From an uncultured Acidobacteriia bacterium (GTDB lineage: Bacteria; Acidobacteriota; Terriglobia; Bryobacterales; Bryobacteraceae): a DNA stretch of 41,375 bases. The notes under the pieces were generated by a model. It was given only the letters and a program-made list of their open reading frames with translations. It had not been told where the DNA came from and did no database searches. Location: NCBI GenBank assembly GCA_903929755.1, contig CAIYVZ010000047.1, positions 1 to 41,375 on the forward strand, in the 5' to 3' direction. The number at the start of each line of letters is the position of its first letter. The stretch's first letter is position 1. Shown here piece by piece: positions 8,843 through 16,955 of this stretch. Position numbers and translations under genes: made by a program.

Positions 8843-10036
8843 GTGTCCGCATTCTTCGACCTGCCGTCATTCATTCGCCGCGTATCAAACCCCCTCCTCC
8901 AGCGTTTCTTCTCCGACACCGAGGCCTTTGCCGATTTCGACTGGGCGACCGCCGGGGCCAGAAAATCCGGACCGATCCTGCAGTGCTTCAATCTGGCGAC
9001 ACCCGACCAGCGGCGAAAGTCGTTCGAGGTGTTTCGCCGCGCCGAGTCGCTGGCGACATCCATGGGCACCCAGATGCTCATCGAAGCAAGCCGCGAAAAA
9101 GGTGCTGCGGTGGCGACGAAGCTGGCCGCGATGAAAAGCGCTCATGACCGTGCTTTCTGGATGTGTCTCGAGTATCCGGACATCATCGACAACGCCCGGA
9201 CGCTGGCGCGCATTGAAGCCCTGCCGAAGAGGATGTGGGAATCACGGCAGGGGCTTCCCGTGCAGCAGCTGGTGGTGACAGACGCCGTCCGGGCGGAACT
9301 CCAGCGTCAGATCAAGGAAATGTACCAACCCGAGCAGTGCCGGGCCGACCACTGCGAAGTGGAGTACATGCGCCGCGAAGGCGGCATCGACTGTTTCTTC
9401 GCCTATCCCGCGGATTACTGGGATGAGCGCGAGGGCTACGATGCAGCCGGGCAGTTCGAACGGACCAGCTGGAATCCGGCCTTCAAGATCGTTTTCGCCT
9501 ACCACTCCGCCGACGGCTCGCTCGACGTCTATGCGCAGGGCGGCACCAAAATCCGAAGTCGTCTGGCCCACATCTTTGCCCGCGCCGTGCTCGGAGCCGA
9601 TCAGGAATTGAAGCTCCCGGAACTGGACGGCTTCGATCTGGACATTTTGAAGGATCCTAATCTCACGTTCCCCACCAACCCCGCCGACCGGATTGCGTTC
9701 GTCCGGATTCAATCGCTGAAGCTGCGGTTCCACGGCAGTAAACCCGCGACCATCGATGTCTCGATCGACGCACGCCGCCGGCAGGGATCGATTCACGAGG
9801 TTCTGGCCGACAAATTCCGGGATGAACACGCGCGGCTGGCAACGGCCACGGTGTCAGGTGCAGTGCTGCAGGCGTTCTTTCTCACTCCTTCGGGAAAAGA
9901 ACGCAGCATCAGTTTCCGCCTCTCAATGCCGTCGTTCTGCGACCTCGAAGACTCACCCGAGGATCAGATCCTGCGGGCGTACCTGCCGCTCTGGGGAATT
10001 CAAAAACATGCGAACAGTCTGGCAACAGCTGCTTGA
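8843..10036 (+). CDS. Uncharacterised protein A of an overlapping gene pair
   Basis: A 397-residue soluble protein that I do not recognise. It has no transmembrane segment or P-loop. The N-terminus (FFDLPSFIRRVSNPLLQRFF) is amphipathic. A middle segment carries CRADHCEVEY and a run of aromatic/acidic residues (CFFAYPADYWDER). The C-terminus looks beta-rich (FVRIQSLKLRF, TIDVSIDARR). The GTG at 8843 is chosen because CGGAGG lies 9 nt upstream; the frame extends further back to 8669 without such a site. Its end overlaps the next gene by 29 nt, so the two products are probably made together and may form a complex. It lies between the integration module and the DUF429-like gene, where phage accessory genes are often found. 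Confidence 0.72.
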   Translation: MSAFFDLPSFIRRVSNPLLQRFFSDTEAFADFDWATAGARKSGPILQCFNLATPDQRRKSFEVFRRAESLATSMGTQMLIEASREKGAAVATKLAAMKSAHDRAFWMCLEYPDIIDNARTLARIEALPKRMWESRQGLPVQQLVVTDAVRAELQRQIKEMYQPEQCRADHCEVEYMRREGGIDCFFAYPADYWDEREGYDAAGQFERTSWNPAFKIVFAYHSADGSLDVYAQGGTKIRSRLAHIFARAVLGADQELKLPELDGFDLDILKDPNLTFPTNPADRIAFVRIQSLKLRFHGSKPATIDVSIDARRRQGSIHEVLADKFRDEHARLATATVSGAVLQAFFLTPSGKERSISFRLSMPSFCDLEDSPEDQILRAYLPLWGIQKHANSLATAA

Positions 10037-11444
10037 CCGGCTGGCAATTGGCGAAATGGTGGTCTGCGCCGATGAGACGCGCCGCTGGGACAAGAAACAG
10101 TGGCAGGAAACCCTCGGGCTCGGCCTGCTGCGCGAAACAGAACTGGCAGAGTCCATCATCTGCGACCAGTGCGGCGAGGGCCACTGGGCCGGGATCCATT
10201 GGGAGGTGCCCGGAGTAAAAGCCTGTTTTGGATGTGACACCGAAGGCGTGATCGATATCGAAATCGACCGGTTGCGGCAGTGGCGAATGGATGCGGGCCG
10301 CGCGGCAGGTCTCACTGCGGGCGCGCTGGATCTTCCAGGCACTGTTGAAATGCTGCTGCCGGACCGCTTATGGCGTCTTGGCCGGCGGCGGCTCGGCGGG
10401 CGATACCGGGAGATATTCTTCGGGATTGGAGCAGGTGTTCCCGTGTCGGCCATGTCGACCGCGATCCGGTCGTCCATTGGCGCCGGCTCAGCGCTGCTGC
10501 TCACACTTGGCTCCAAAGCGAATCCTGAAGGCCTGCCTGCGGGCCAGCATCTGCTCGATTTGGCCTCGGTATGCCACGTTGAAAATGACCGTCTGGTGCT
10601 TGATGTCGATTACATTGAGGACCGGCTGGCTGAAAGCGGGGTGCCTGCCCGCAAATCAACCGCCAGCATCCCGGCTGCTGCCGGCACGACATGGCGACAG
10701 GTTTCCATCATCGTCTTCGAGAGCTTCATGGAAATCACGGCCGGCGGTACTGTCCGCGAAGTTGCGTTCTCTGAACTCGGCGTTGAACAAGCCTCTCAAC
10801 CCATCGAGTTACTGAAATGCTTTGCCGCGGCACGCGGAACGCTGGGTGCCGAGAAGATCAAGGATCTGGTCGCAGGGGCATCCCTCCCGAAAGCACGCGT
10901 GCTGCGCCTCCGGCAATTGCTGCAGCCTTTGATCGATATCGACGGCGATCCGATCGAACACAACAGGAAAGCCGCTAGCTACTCGTGCCAGTTTGAGATC
11001 CGGCTCGCCGGAGACGATGGATTCCGCACGCCAGCCGGCGCAACCTGGCTGGACCTGACATTTCACGAAAGAGAGGATGGCCGCATCATCGTGTCAGTTC
11101 CGGAGAAGCGGAAGTTCCGGGCGCATGGATTGAATGTCGATGGCAGGGGGACAGGCGAGGTTGCGGAGCGAAGCGCGCTGACTTCCCGAACTTACTCGCT
11201 GGAAGAGATCGGGTTACGTGCGGAGTCCGGCAGACTCACCGAAGAAGGCCATGAATTCGTGACGCTGCTCAGGGCCAGCGGAACTCTCGCGCGCCGCGGC
11301 AACGACATGACCGTGCTCCAGCTCGCGAAGCGGCTTCGCGCGTGGACAGGGCTCGACGGCGAACCCCTCCGGCTGATCGAAGCGACCGGGTCGTGGTCGG
11401 CGGTTTTCGCCTGCTCAAGCGAGGTAGTTCAAACAACGAAATAG
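10008..11444 (+). CDS. Uncharacterised zinc-ribbon protein B of the pair
   Basis: A 478-residue protein of unknown function. A CxxC...CxxC zinc ribbon (CDQC at about residues 52-55 and CFGC near 73-76) lies in an N-terminal domain. A Gly/Ala-rich central region follows, then a C-terminal half with strand-rich stretches (VSIIVFESFMEI, CQFEIRLAG, LDLTFHE) and a likely winged helix at the end (LTEEGHEFVTLLRASGTLARR). The ATG at 10008, with GGGGA upstream, lies inside the end of the preceding gene, showing tight coupling. The zinc ribbon suggests nucleic-acid binding. No catalytic motif is recognised. It ends 22 nt from a convergent gene without an obvious terminator. Confidence 0.72.
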   Translation: MRTVWQQLLDRLAIGEMVVCADETRRWDKKQWQETLGLGLLRETELAESIICDQCGEGHWAGIHWEVPGVKACFGCDTEGVIDIEIDRLRQWRMDAGRAAGLTAGALDLPGTVEMLLPDRLWRLGRRRLGGRYREIFFGIGAGVPVSAMSTAIRSSIGAGSALLLTLGSKANPEGLPAGQHLLDLASVCHVENDRLVLDVDYIEDRLAESGVPARKSTASIPAAAGTTWRQVSIIVFESFMEITAGGTVREVAFSELGVEQASQPIELLKCFAAARGTLGAEKIKDLVAGASLPKARVLRLRQLLQPLIDIDGDPIEHNRKAASYSCQFEIRLAGDDGFRTPAGATWLDLTFHEREDGRIIVSVPEKRKFRAHGLNVDGRGTGEVAERSALTSRTYSLEEIGLRAESGRLTEEGHEFVTLLRASGTLARRGNDMTVLQLAKRLRAWTGLDGEPLRLIEATGSWSAVFACSSEVVQTTK

Positions 11445-11466
11445 GGTCCCTCAGCCACACGGGTAG

Positions 11467-12255
11467 TCACGCAACACCCAGAATCCACCCCTCGATCCCC
11501 GCGGTCTTTCTCTCGGCATCGTCAAGCTGAGGATTCAGAGCGTGCGCCAGCGCACCACTTTTGTCTGCCTGGCGGAGCCACGCGGCAATCGAATAGGCGT
11601 CATGCTGGTCACCGGTCCGGCTATCCCGCGGAAACCCACGGCTCCAAAGCGCAGGATAGACCTCTGCCACAGCCGAACTTCCCCTCGGAATCTCCCAGCC
11701 ATCGAACGGCCAGAAGTGGACGCGCCGGGTAACATTCCTGCGCAGATAGAGAAGCCATGGGAGTCCGGAATGAGTGGACTTCGCCACCGATCCCTGAACG
11801 TCGAAGTGAAATACAGATTTCGCCGCGCCGGCGCGCACCTCGGTCAACCGTCTCCAGCGCGGATTGCCCGCGCGCGCCGCGCCATTTCCCAGCAGCCCCT
11901 CGCGCACAAAATCAACATAAACATCTTCATCGGTTGGCCAGTGGCGGTGGAAGTCTTCAAGAAATGCTTCCCAGTCGTGCGGCAGGTGGTGCTGGTGAAC
12001 ATACTGCAGCGGGAACGAGAACCCGTGGTCGATGCCGACCATGGTTCGCGGTGATTCAGAAAGCCGGGCTACCAGCCATTCGGCAACGCCGCGCCGGGTC
12101 CAGTATTTGCGCGGACTGGGCGGTGGTTCCACTTCGAAAGGCGCTGTCATCGGATCGGCCATGTAGACCCGCAGACCTTTGAGGCTCGAAGTCGGAGTCT
12201 GGGCTCCTGAATAGTCGATGCCGACGTAACGGTCAAACATGGGGTTTTCGCTCAT
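11467..12255 (-). CDS. DUF429-like RNase H-fold protein
   Basis: A 262-residue protein resembling the DUF429 group of predicted RNase H-fold nucleases. Supporting motifs are YVGIDYSG (first strand, residues 10-17), MVGIDHGFSFP near 72-82, AVAEVYPALW near 196-205, and a final helix with DQHDAYSIAAWL. These acidic residues fall where the RNase H fold places its metal ligands. The start has GGAGG about 9 nt upstream. It is the only leftward gene between 5.9 and 29.5 kb, so it is probably expressed separately from the lytic operons, perhaps from the prophage. Its substrate is unknown, and the DUF429 assignment is by motif only. Confidence 0.58.
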   Translation of the reverse strand: MSENPMFDRYVGIDYSGAQTPTSSLKGLRVYMADPMTAPFEVEPPPSPRKYWTRRGVAEWLVARLSESPRTMVGIDHGFSFPLQYVHQHHLPHDWEAFLEDFHRHWPTDEDVYVDFVREGLLGNGAARAGNPRWRRLTEVRAGAAKSVFHFDVQGSVAKSTHSGLPWLLYLRRNVTRRVHFWPFDGWEIPRGSSAVAEVYPALWSRGFPRDSRTGDQHDAYSIAAWLRQADKSGALAHALNPQLDDAERKTAGIEGWILGVA

Positions 12256-12453
12256 GCTCCGACTTCCTCCCTTCGGCGGATCGTACCAAATCTGAACCTG
12301 CCAGAGACGAAAGTTCCATGTAACCGAGCGATTTGCCTGCCGCCGGAAAAATCTTCAAACTATATTTCCATTCTTTTCAATCAGATGGACCTAGCTGCCG
12401 TGGGAAACAGGGCAGTTCGGTTCCATGTAACCCTGACCAGAGCAGAGGAAACG
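12256..12453. promoter_or_regulatory. Divergent control region with paired 13-bp repeat
   Basis: The region separates the leftward DUF429-like gene from the rightward early operon. GTTCCATGTAACC occurs twice in direct orientation, at 12313-12325 and 12420-12432. Its core TTCCATGTAA is palindromic at 8 of 10 positions, as expected for a dimeric repressor site. An AT-rich segment with TATATT at 12361-12366 lies between the copies and may be a -10 element, but no matching -35 box is evident. I infer operators for the early operon. Confidence 0.5.
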
Positions 12454-12780
12454 ATGCATTCGCCACCTTCTGCCACGAAAGTCACAACTAACCAAAACCC
12501 AGACCCCACCCGCGCCGGAATCGGCACCGAGAACACTGTCCGGGGAGCCTTCGACGATGTCGCCCTGCTCATCGGCAGCGTCGCTGTCATCCACCATCTT
12601 GACGACGATCTGACCTGGACGCTCATGAAGCGGCTCGACCGGATTCGGGTCCGCCTGCTCCGCGACCTGAAGGGAGACTCGCGCCGCGACGATTTCGAGC
12701 CCTCGGCCGCGCAACCGCCCCGGGTTCACGCCGCCGTCGAGGAGTTTCTCGTCCGCAACCGCGCCGGGATGGGGGAATGA
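12454..12780 (+). CDS. Hypothetical protein, first gene of early operon
   Basis: A 108-residue protein of unknown function. The N-terminal 25 residues are Pro/Thr/Asn-rich and probably disordered. The rest is helical (DDVALLIGSVAVIHHLDDDL, then a basic LMKRLDRIRVRLLRDLK). The start at 12454 follows AGAGGA; a longer frame begins at 12385 across the second operator-like repeat and is less likely. It overlaps the next gene by ATGA (12777-12780) and so heads a chain of coupled early genes. Confidence 0.6.
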   Translation: MHSPPSATKVTTNQNPDPTRAGIGTENTVRGAFDDVALLIGSVAVIHHLDDDLTWTLMKRLDRIRVRLLRDLKGDSRRDDFEPSAAQPPRVHAAVEEFLVRNRAGMGE

Positions 12781-13130
12781 GGCCGCCCATGACACGAGCT
12801 ACACGGTTTTCACAACTCTCCGCAGCGCGGCAGGCATTGGTGCGGCTGCTTCAGTCCATGAACTTCGGAACCATTGAATGTCTGGAAGCTCGGGGCGGTG
12901 AGCCCATTTTCAATCCGCCGCCCACAATTCTGGTCGAAGTAAAGCTCGATTCCGAGCCGGAACAGAGACCGGAGCTCGACCTCGCCGACTTTGTTCTGCG
13001 CGACGAGATCACACGGCTCTTCGCGCAACTGGAACTTCTGGATGAGATTTCGATTGACCGCATCGACGTCCGCCACGGCATTCCCTGGCGCATGGTTATC
13101 GACTGCCCTTTGAGAGGGGTGCGGCGATGA
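12777..13130 (+). CDS. Hypothetical early protein
   Basis: A 117-residue protein of unknown function, coupled by ATGA overlaps to genes on both sides. The N-terminal half (SAARQALVRLLQSMNFGTIECLEARGG) predicts a helix and strand; the rest is acidic. No family is recognised. Its position between a small helical protein and a sigma-like protein suggests a regulatory role in the early operon, but nothing in the sequence shows this directly. An internal ATG at 12789 is an alternative start. Confidence 0.62.
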   Translation: MRPPMTRATRFSQLSAARQALVRLLQSMNFGTIECLEARGGEPIFNPPPTILVEVKLDSEPEQRPELDLADFVLRDEITRLFAQLELLDEISIDRIDVRHGIPWRMVIDCPLRGVRR

Positions 13131-13699
13131 TGGCAGCGACCGCAGTCCCTCCGGCGGAATTCACGCCCTATCTGCTGCAGCAGTCCGGCCTACGGGCCAG
13201 CCTCCTGAGATCCAACTTCGGCTTTGCGGGCGACGAGTGGGAAGACCTGCGGCAGGAGATGGCTCTCGACTGTCTGAAGCGCCTGCCCAGATTCAATCCC
13301 GCCCGCGGGAACTGGAAAGGCTTCGTGCATGGCGTCGTTCGCAACCGCGCCTTCGTGCTCGCCACGCAGCAAACGCGCCGTGCGGACGTCGAACGCAGTC
13401 TGATCGCCGACACCAGTGCCGCCGATGGAGAATCCGAGGACCACGCACAGGGGTCGAGATCCGAAGACATCCGTCCAGATCTGGATCTGAGCATTGATGT
13501 GCGACGCGCACTTGCAACGCTGCCTCAGGACCTGCAGTCTCTGGCGCACCTGGTCTCAAGCTTCTCCCTCCTGGCTGTCCGTCGGCAGACCGGCCTTTCG
13601 CGGCTGGAACTGGAACGGAAAATTGCGCAGATCAGAACGGCATTCGCCGCGGCCGGACTTTCGCCGGACGAATATTTCCGCAACGGGGGTGCGCGATGA
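13127..13699 (+). CDS. Sigma-70-like transcription factor of the phage
   Basis: A 190-residue protein with the outline of an ECF-type sigma factor. The segment EDLRQEMALDCLKRLPRFNP followed by GNWKGFVHGVVRNRAFVLA matches region 2 (core binding and -10 recognition). A C-terminal segment (VRRALATLPQDLQSLAHLV...LAVRRQTGLSRLELERKIAQIRTAF) matches region 4 with its HTH. A variable acidic linker joins them. It overlaps both neighbours by four bases. A phage-encoded sigma factor could direct RNA polymerase to phage promoters; the paired elements at 5735 and 21633 are candidate targets. Assignment is by pattern only, and sequence identity to sigma factors is likely low. Confidence 0.62.
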   Translation: MMAATAVPPAEFTPYLLQQSGLRASLLRSNFGFAGDEWEDLRQEMALDCLKRLPRFNPARGNWKGFVHGVVRNRAFVLATQQTRRADVERSLIADTSAADGESEDHAQGSRSEDIRPDLDLSIDVRRALATLPQDLQSLAHLVSSFSLLAVRRQTGLSRLELERKIAQIRTAFAAAGLSPDEYFRNGGAR

Positions 13700-14646
13700 C
13701 CACCCACGGCATGACCATTATCGATGTTCCCTGTGACGACATCTCCGTCGGAGAGCGCCATCGGAGAGACCTCGGAGACCTTGACGTTCTCGCGGCCAGC
13801 ATTGCTGCGGACGGACTATTGCAGCCCATCGGCATCACCGAGGACAACTTTCTGGTCTTCGGTGAGCGCAGGCTTCGAGCCTTCCAGGATGTTCTTCGCC
13901 GACACACGATCCCAGCGAGGGTGGTGCAGGTTCGCAGCATCACGGCTGGCGAGTACGCCGAGAACGAGCTCCGGAAGGATTTCACTCCATCGGAGCGCGT
14001 AGCCATCGGCGCAGCACTCGAAGCAGAGGTCGGTTCCCGTCAGGGGGAGAGGACGGACTTGGAACTTCGGGAAAATTTTCCCGAAGTTCCGCCCGGCAGC
14101 CGCACCGCTGAGATCGCAGCCCACATGGCCGGTTTCGGAAATCGCAAGACTTACGAACAGGCCAAGAGAGTCGTCGAGCGGGCTGTCGATGAAGTGATTG
14201 CGCAGATGGACAGCGAGGAGTTGTCCGTCAACGCCGCCGCCCTGATTGCCGACCAACCCCCGGAACGCCAGCGGGAAATTGCCAGGTTGCCGGAACCGGA
14301 GCGCCAGGAAGCAGTCCGCAAACTCCGCCGCAAGGACCTCCCCACTCCGGCGGAGGCACATGAGAAGGCGAAGCAGACCGGCAAGGCCTTCCTCGATCGG
14401 AACCTCCAGTGGCAGACCCCGATGCCAATGGAAGAGCGGCGCCCGTTGATCGAACGCAACCTGGCCGTGATGGCGGTGATCGATGCCATGCGCGAACTCG
14501 CAACGTGCCCGTTGACAGCCGCCGACGTCGCCTCCGGTATCGGCGAATTCGATACGCCGGATATGGATTTCGCCGGCAAGTGCCGCGCTGCTGCGGCGTT
14601 TCTTCAACACATCACTCAGGAGTTAGACAGTCATGCAATCAAATAA
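13696..14646 (+). CDS. ParB-like protein with ParB/Srx N-terminal domain
   Basis: A 316-residue protein with a ParB N-terminal domain (residues 10-100): VGERHRRDLGDLDVLAASIAADGLLQPIGI, then VFGERRLRA, the usual G-E-R-R motif. A helical central region (LRKDFTPSERVAIGAALEAE...RTAEIAAHMAGFGNRKTYEQAKRVVE) contains an HTH. The charged tail is followed by a C-terminal domain of unknown fold. The closest functional group is the ParB-like proteins of phages and plasmids, which bind DNA and hydrolyse CTP or nick DNA. Which applies here is unknown. It is unrelated in detail to the three ParB domains at 25-29 kb. It overlaps its neighbours by 4 and 14 nt. Confidence 0.82.
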   Translation: MTTHGMTIIDVPCDDISVGERHRRDLGDLDVLAASIAADGLLQPIGITEDNFLVFGERRLRAFQDVLRRHTIPARVVQVRSITAGEYAENELRKDFTPSERVAIGAALEAEVGSRQGERTDLELRENFPEVPPGSRTAEIAAHMAGFGNRKTYEQAKRVVERAVDEVIAQMDSEELSVNAAALIADQPPERQREIARLPEPERQEAVRKLRRKDLPTPAEAHEKAKQTGKAFLDRNLQWQTPMPMEERRPLIERNLAVMAVIDAMRELATCPLTAADVASGIGEFDTPDMDFAGKCRAAAAFLQHITQELDSHAIK

Positions 14647-15172
14647 ACGTTCCGAACTGACAGACGCCATCCGCTGCGCTGTGCGGCAGTTCCGCGACGC
14701 AGGCCAGCGGTTCATGAATAAGAGCATTGTCGACGCCGTGATCGAAAGCAACGGTCCGCTCTTCGCCGAGGTGGGCCATGCGTTGGCACGGGAAAAGCTC
14801 TTCGATCTGACGCGGCGAATCATGAAGTCATCCGCCGAAATGACGGAAGACGAGGCGCAACTCGAGCTTGGCCTCGACCCTGCCAGCTTCGAAATGCCCG
14901 GCATGATCGCGGTGCCGGTCGATCCGGCGAATTCGCTGAACGGGGACTGCGAATGGGTTCCTGTGACGGAAGCAACTGTCGCCGATCTGGACGCCAACCT
15001 CATCATGTTGGAATTCCAGATCAAAGCGGACCAGAGTAAGCGGCGCAATGTTCTTCTGCTGCGTCAGCGCCTCGTGAGTCTGGTTGGCGAGAATTCCCCG
15101 CTGACGGTTGGCCAGGCGTTGGCCCTCGTGCGCGAATTGAAAAAACCCTGCACCGGCGAAGGCGAGCAATGA
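14633..15172 (+). CDS. Hypothetical early protein
   Basis: A 179-residue protein of unknown function, starting 14 nt inside the ParB-like gene behind an AGGAG site. The N-terminal half is helical and basic; the middle contains PGMIAVPVDPA and EWVPVTEATVADLDANL; the C-terminus is helical (RRNVLLLRQRLVSLVGE). This helix-strand-helix outline with MSVE-like VPV motifs resembles phage early proteins that lack a known role. It ends in an ATGA overlap with the next gene. Confidence 0.66.
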   Translation: MQSNKRSELTDAIRCAVRQFRDAGQRFMNKSIVDAVIESNGPLFAEVGHALAREKLFDLTRRIMKSSAEMTEDEAQLELGLDPASFEMPGMIAVPVDPANSLNGDCEWVPVTEATVADLDANLIMLEFQIKADQSKRRNVLLLRQRLVSLVGENSPLTVGQALALVRELKKPCTGEGEQ

Positions 15173-15552
15173 GCACCAGCAAAGCACGCCTTCGCAAGAT
15201 CGTGAATGAGGTTTTCGGCGACGTGAAGTTGCCGACGCCGTCTGAAGCCCGCCGAATGGCGCGGGCTACCGGCATGTCGGTCGCCGACAATACCGGTGTC
15301 TACCGCAGCGGCTTTCCACCCGAGGTGGTCGCCAAAGCCAAGGCCGACATGCAGGCCATTTACGCCGTCACTCGCGGCATTCTGGCCATTGCCGAAAGCG
15401 AGTTCGATCCCGCCGAGCTTGCGGGGCGGCTTGAATACTGGCACTGCCCGGGAATCCGCGCTAAATCGGCTCCGGCGCTGGCGTGGCTGACCCGCTTTGC
15501 GAAGGCACTCGAATCCAACACGCGCCTAGAGTCGGGAGGACCGACAGCGTGA
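15169..15552 (+). CDS. Hypothetical early protein
   Basis: A 127-residue protein of unknown function, mostly helical. A basic N-terminal region (KARLRKIVNEVFGDVKLPTPSEARRMARATG) is followed by a second helical part (FPPEVVAKAKADMQAIYAVTRGILAIAE). It overlaps both neighbours by four bases (ATGA and GTGA). Lying between an unknown early protein and the SNF2-like helicase, it may be a partner in replication or recombination, but no motif supports a specific role. Confidence 0.62.
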   Translation: MSTSKARLRKIVNEVFGDVKLPTPSEARRMARATGMSVADNTGVYRSGFPPEVVAKAKADMQAIYAVTRGILAIAESEFDPAELAGRLEYWHCPGIRAKSAPALAWLTRFAKALESNTRLESGGPTA

Positions 15553-16955
15553 CTACAGTCGAAATCACGGGTGCGGGCCAGCTTCGCACAACGCCATGGC
15601 GGCACCAGCGCGATGCTGTAACGTTCGTCCGGGATCTCTACGGCCGCGGCAAGCGTGGCGCGATGATCGCCGCCGTCATGGGCACCGGCAAGTCCGCCAT
15701 GACCGTTTACCTCTGCGCCGAAGAGGGCTTCCGGCTGATCCTCGTCCTCTGCCCGCTGCGAGTCGTCCAGGTCTGGAAGCCGCAGTTCCAGATGCACTCA
15801 ACGGTGCCGTACATGGTGGTTCCGCTCGACGATTCGTTCGCGAGCGTGAGGAAGAAACGGGACGAGGCCGAGCGGCAGATTCAACTCGCCAAGGCGCGGG
15901 GCGTACCCGTGGTCGTGGTCATCAACTACGACTCCGCCTGGCGTCCGCCCTTTGCAGAATGGGCATCGCGGAAGAAATGGGATCTCGTGGTCGCCGACGA
16001 AATCCACCGCTGCAAGGCTCCGGGCGGCAAGGCCAGTCGTTATCTCGGTCGCCTCGCAAAAGCTGCGCGATTCCGCCTTGGCCTTTCCGGCACTCCGATG
16101 CCACACTCCCCACTCGATGTGTACGGCTACTTCCGCTTCATCGATCGCACGATCTTCGGCTGGTCTTTCCATAAGTTCCGACAGCACTACGCAGTGATGG
16201 GCGGCTACCAGAACCATCAGGTCGTAGCTTACGACAACCTTGACGAGCTGAATCGGAAGTTTTACTCCGTCACATACGCCTGCGGGAAAGACGTTCTCGA
16301 CCTTCCGCCCGAAATGCATATCACGTATACCTGCCAGCTGGGTCCCGAGGCGCGCAAGGTCTACCGGTCCCTCGAACGGGATCTCATCGCCGAAGTGCAA
16401 TCCGGCGAGATCACCGTGGCCAACGCACTGGTGAAGCTGCTCCGGCTGCAGCAGATCACGGGCGGAAACATTCGCACCGACGATGGCGCCGACGTTCAGA
16501 TCGATTCCGCCAAGACGAAGCTGCTCGGCGACGTCCTGGAAGACATCGCTCCCGACGAGGCCGTGGTGGTGTTCTGCCGGTTCCACAAAGACCTCGATGC
16601 CGTCGCCCGCGTTGCCACCGAGACCGGCCGCCGCTCGCTCGAACTGTCCGGCCGCACAGACGACCTGAAGCGCTGGCAGGCCGGCGAGGCCCCGGTTCTG
16701 GCAGTGCAGATCGAATCGGGCGGCGTCGGCGTGGATCTCACCCGGGCTCGCTACTCCATCTATTTTTCGCTGGGCTTTTCGCTCGGGTCCTATGAGCAGA
16801 GTCTCGCGCGGATCCACCGCCCCGGTCAGACCCGGCCCGTCGAATACATCCATCTCCTCGCCGAAGGCACGGTCGACGAGAAGGTCATGGCCGCGCTCGC
16901 CCGCCGCGCGGATGTCGTGAACACCGTACTCCAGCAGATGAAAGGACAAGCATGA
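15549..16955 (+). CDS. SNF2-type DEAD/H helicase
   Basis: A 468-residue superfamily 2 helicase of the SNF2 type, common in siphovirus replication modules, where it is thought to translocate on double-stranded DNA. Motif I is MGTGKSAMTV near residues 43-52, motif II is ADEIH near 148-152, and motif III is SGTPM near 181-185. Late motifs are VFCRFHKDLD, VGVDLTRARYSIYF and SLARIHRPGQTRPVEY, ending in the usual EGTVDEKV. The GTG at 15549 overlaps the previous stop by GTGA and has GGGAGGA 9 nt upstream. The longer frame from 15483 reads across the end of the preceding gene and is rejected. It overlaps the next gene by ATGA. Confidence 0.93.
   Translation: MTTVEITGAGQLRTTPWRHQRDAVTFVRDLYGRGKRGAMIAAVMGTGKSAMTVYLCAEEGFRLILVLCPLRVVQVWKPQFQMHSTVPYMVVPLDDSFASVRKKRDEAERQIQLAKARGVPVVVVINYDSAWRPPFAEWASRKKWDLVVADEIHRCKAPGGKASRYLGRLAKAARFRLGLSGTPMPHSPLDVYGYFRFIDRTIFGWSFHKFRQHYAVMGGYQNHQVVAYDNLDELNRKFYSVTYACGKDVLDLPPEMHITYTCQLGPEARKVYRSLERDLIAEVQSGEITVANALVKLLRLQQITGGNIRTDDGADVQIDSAKTKLLGDVLEDIAPDEAVVVFCRFHKDLDAVARVATETGRRSLELSGRTDDLKRWQAGEAPVLAVQIESGGVGVDLTRARYSIYFSLGFSLGSYEQSLARIHRPGQTRPVEYIHLLAEGTVDEKVMAALARRADVVNTVLQQMKGQA

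Noticed and set aside
15798-16949. A 383-codon minus-strand frame over the SNF2-like helicase
   Set aside because: Antisense shadow of a gene with all helicase motifs in the other strand; no domain seen.
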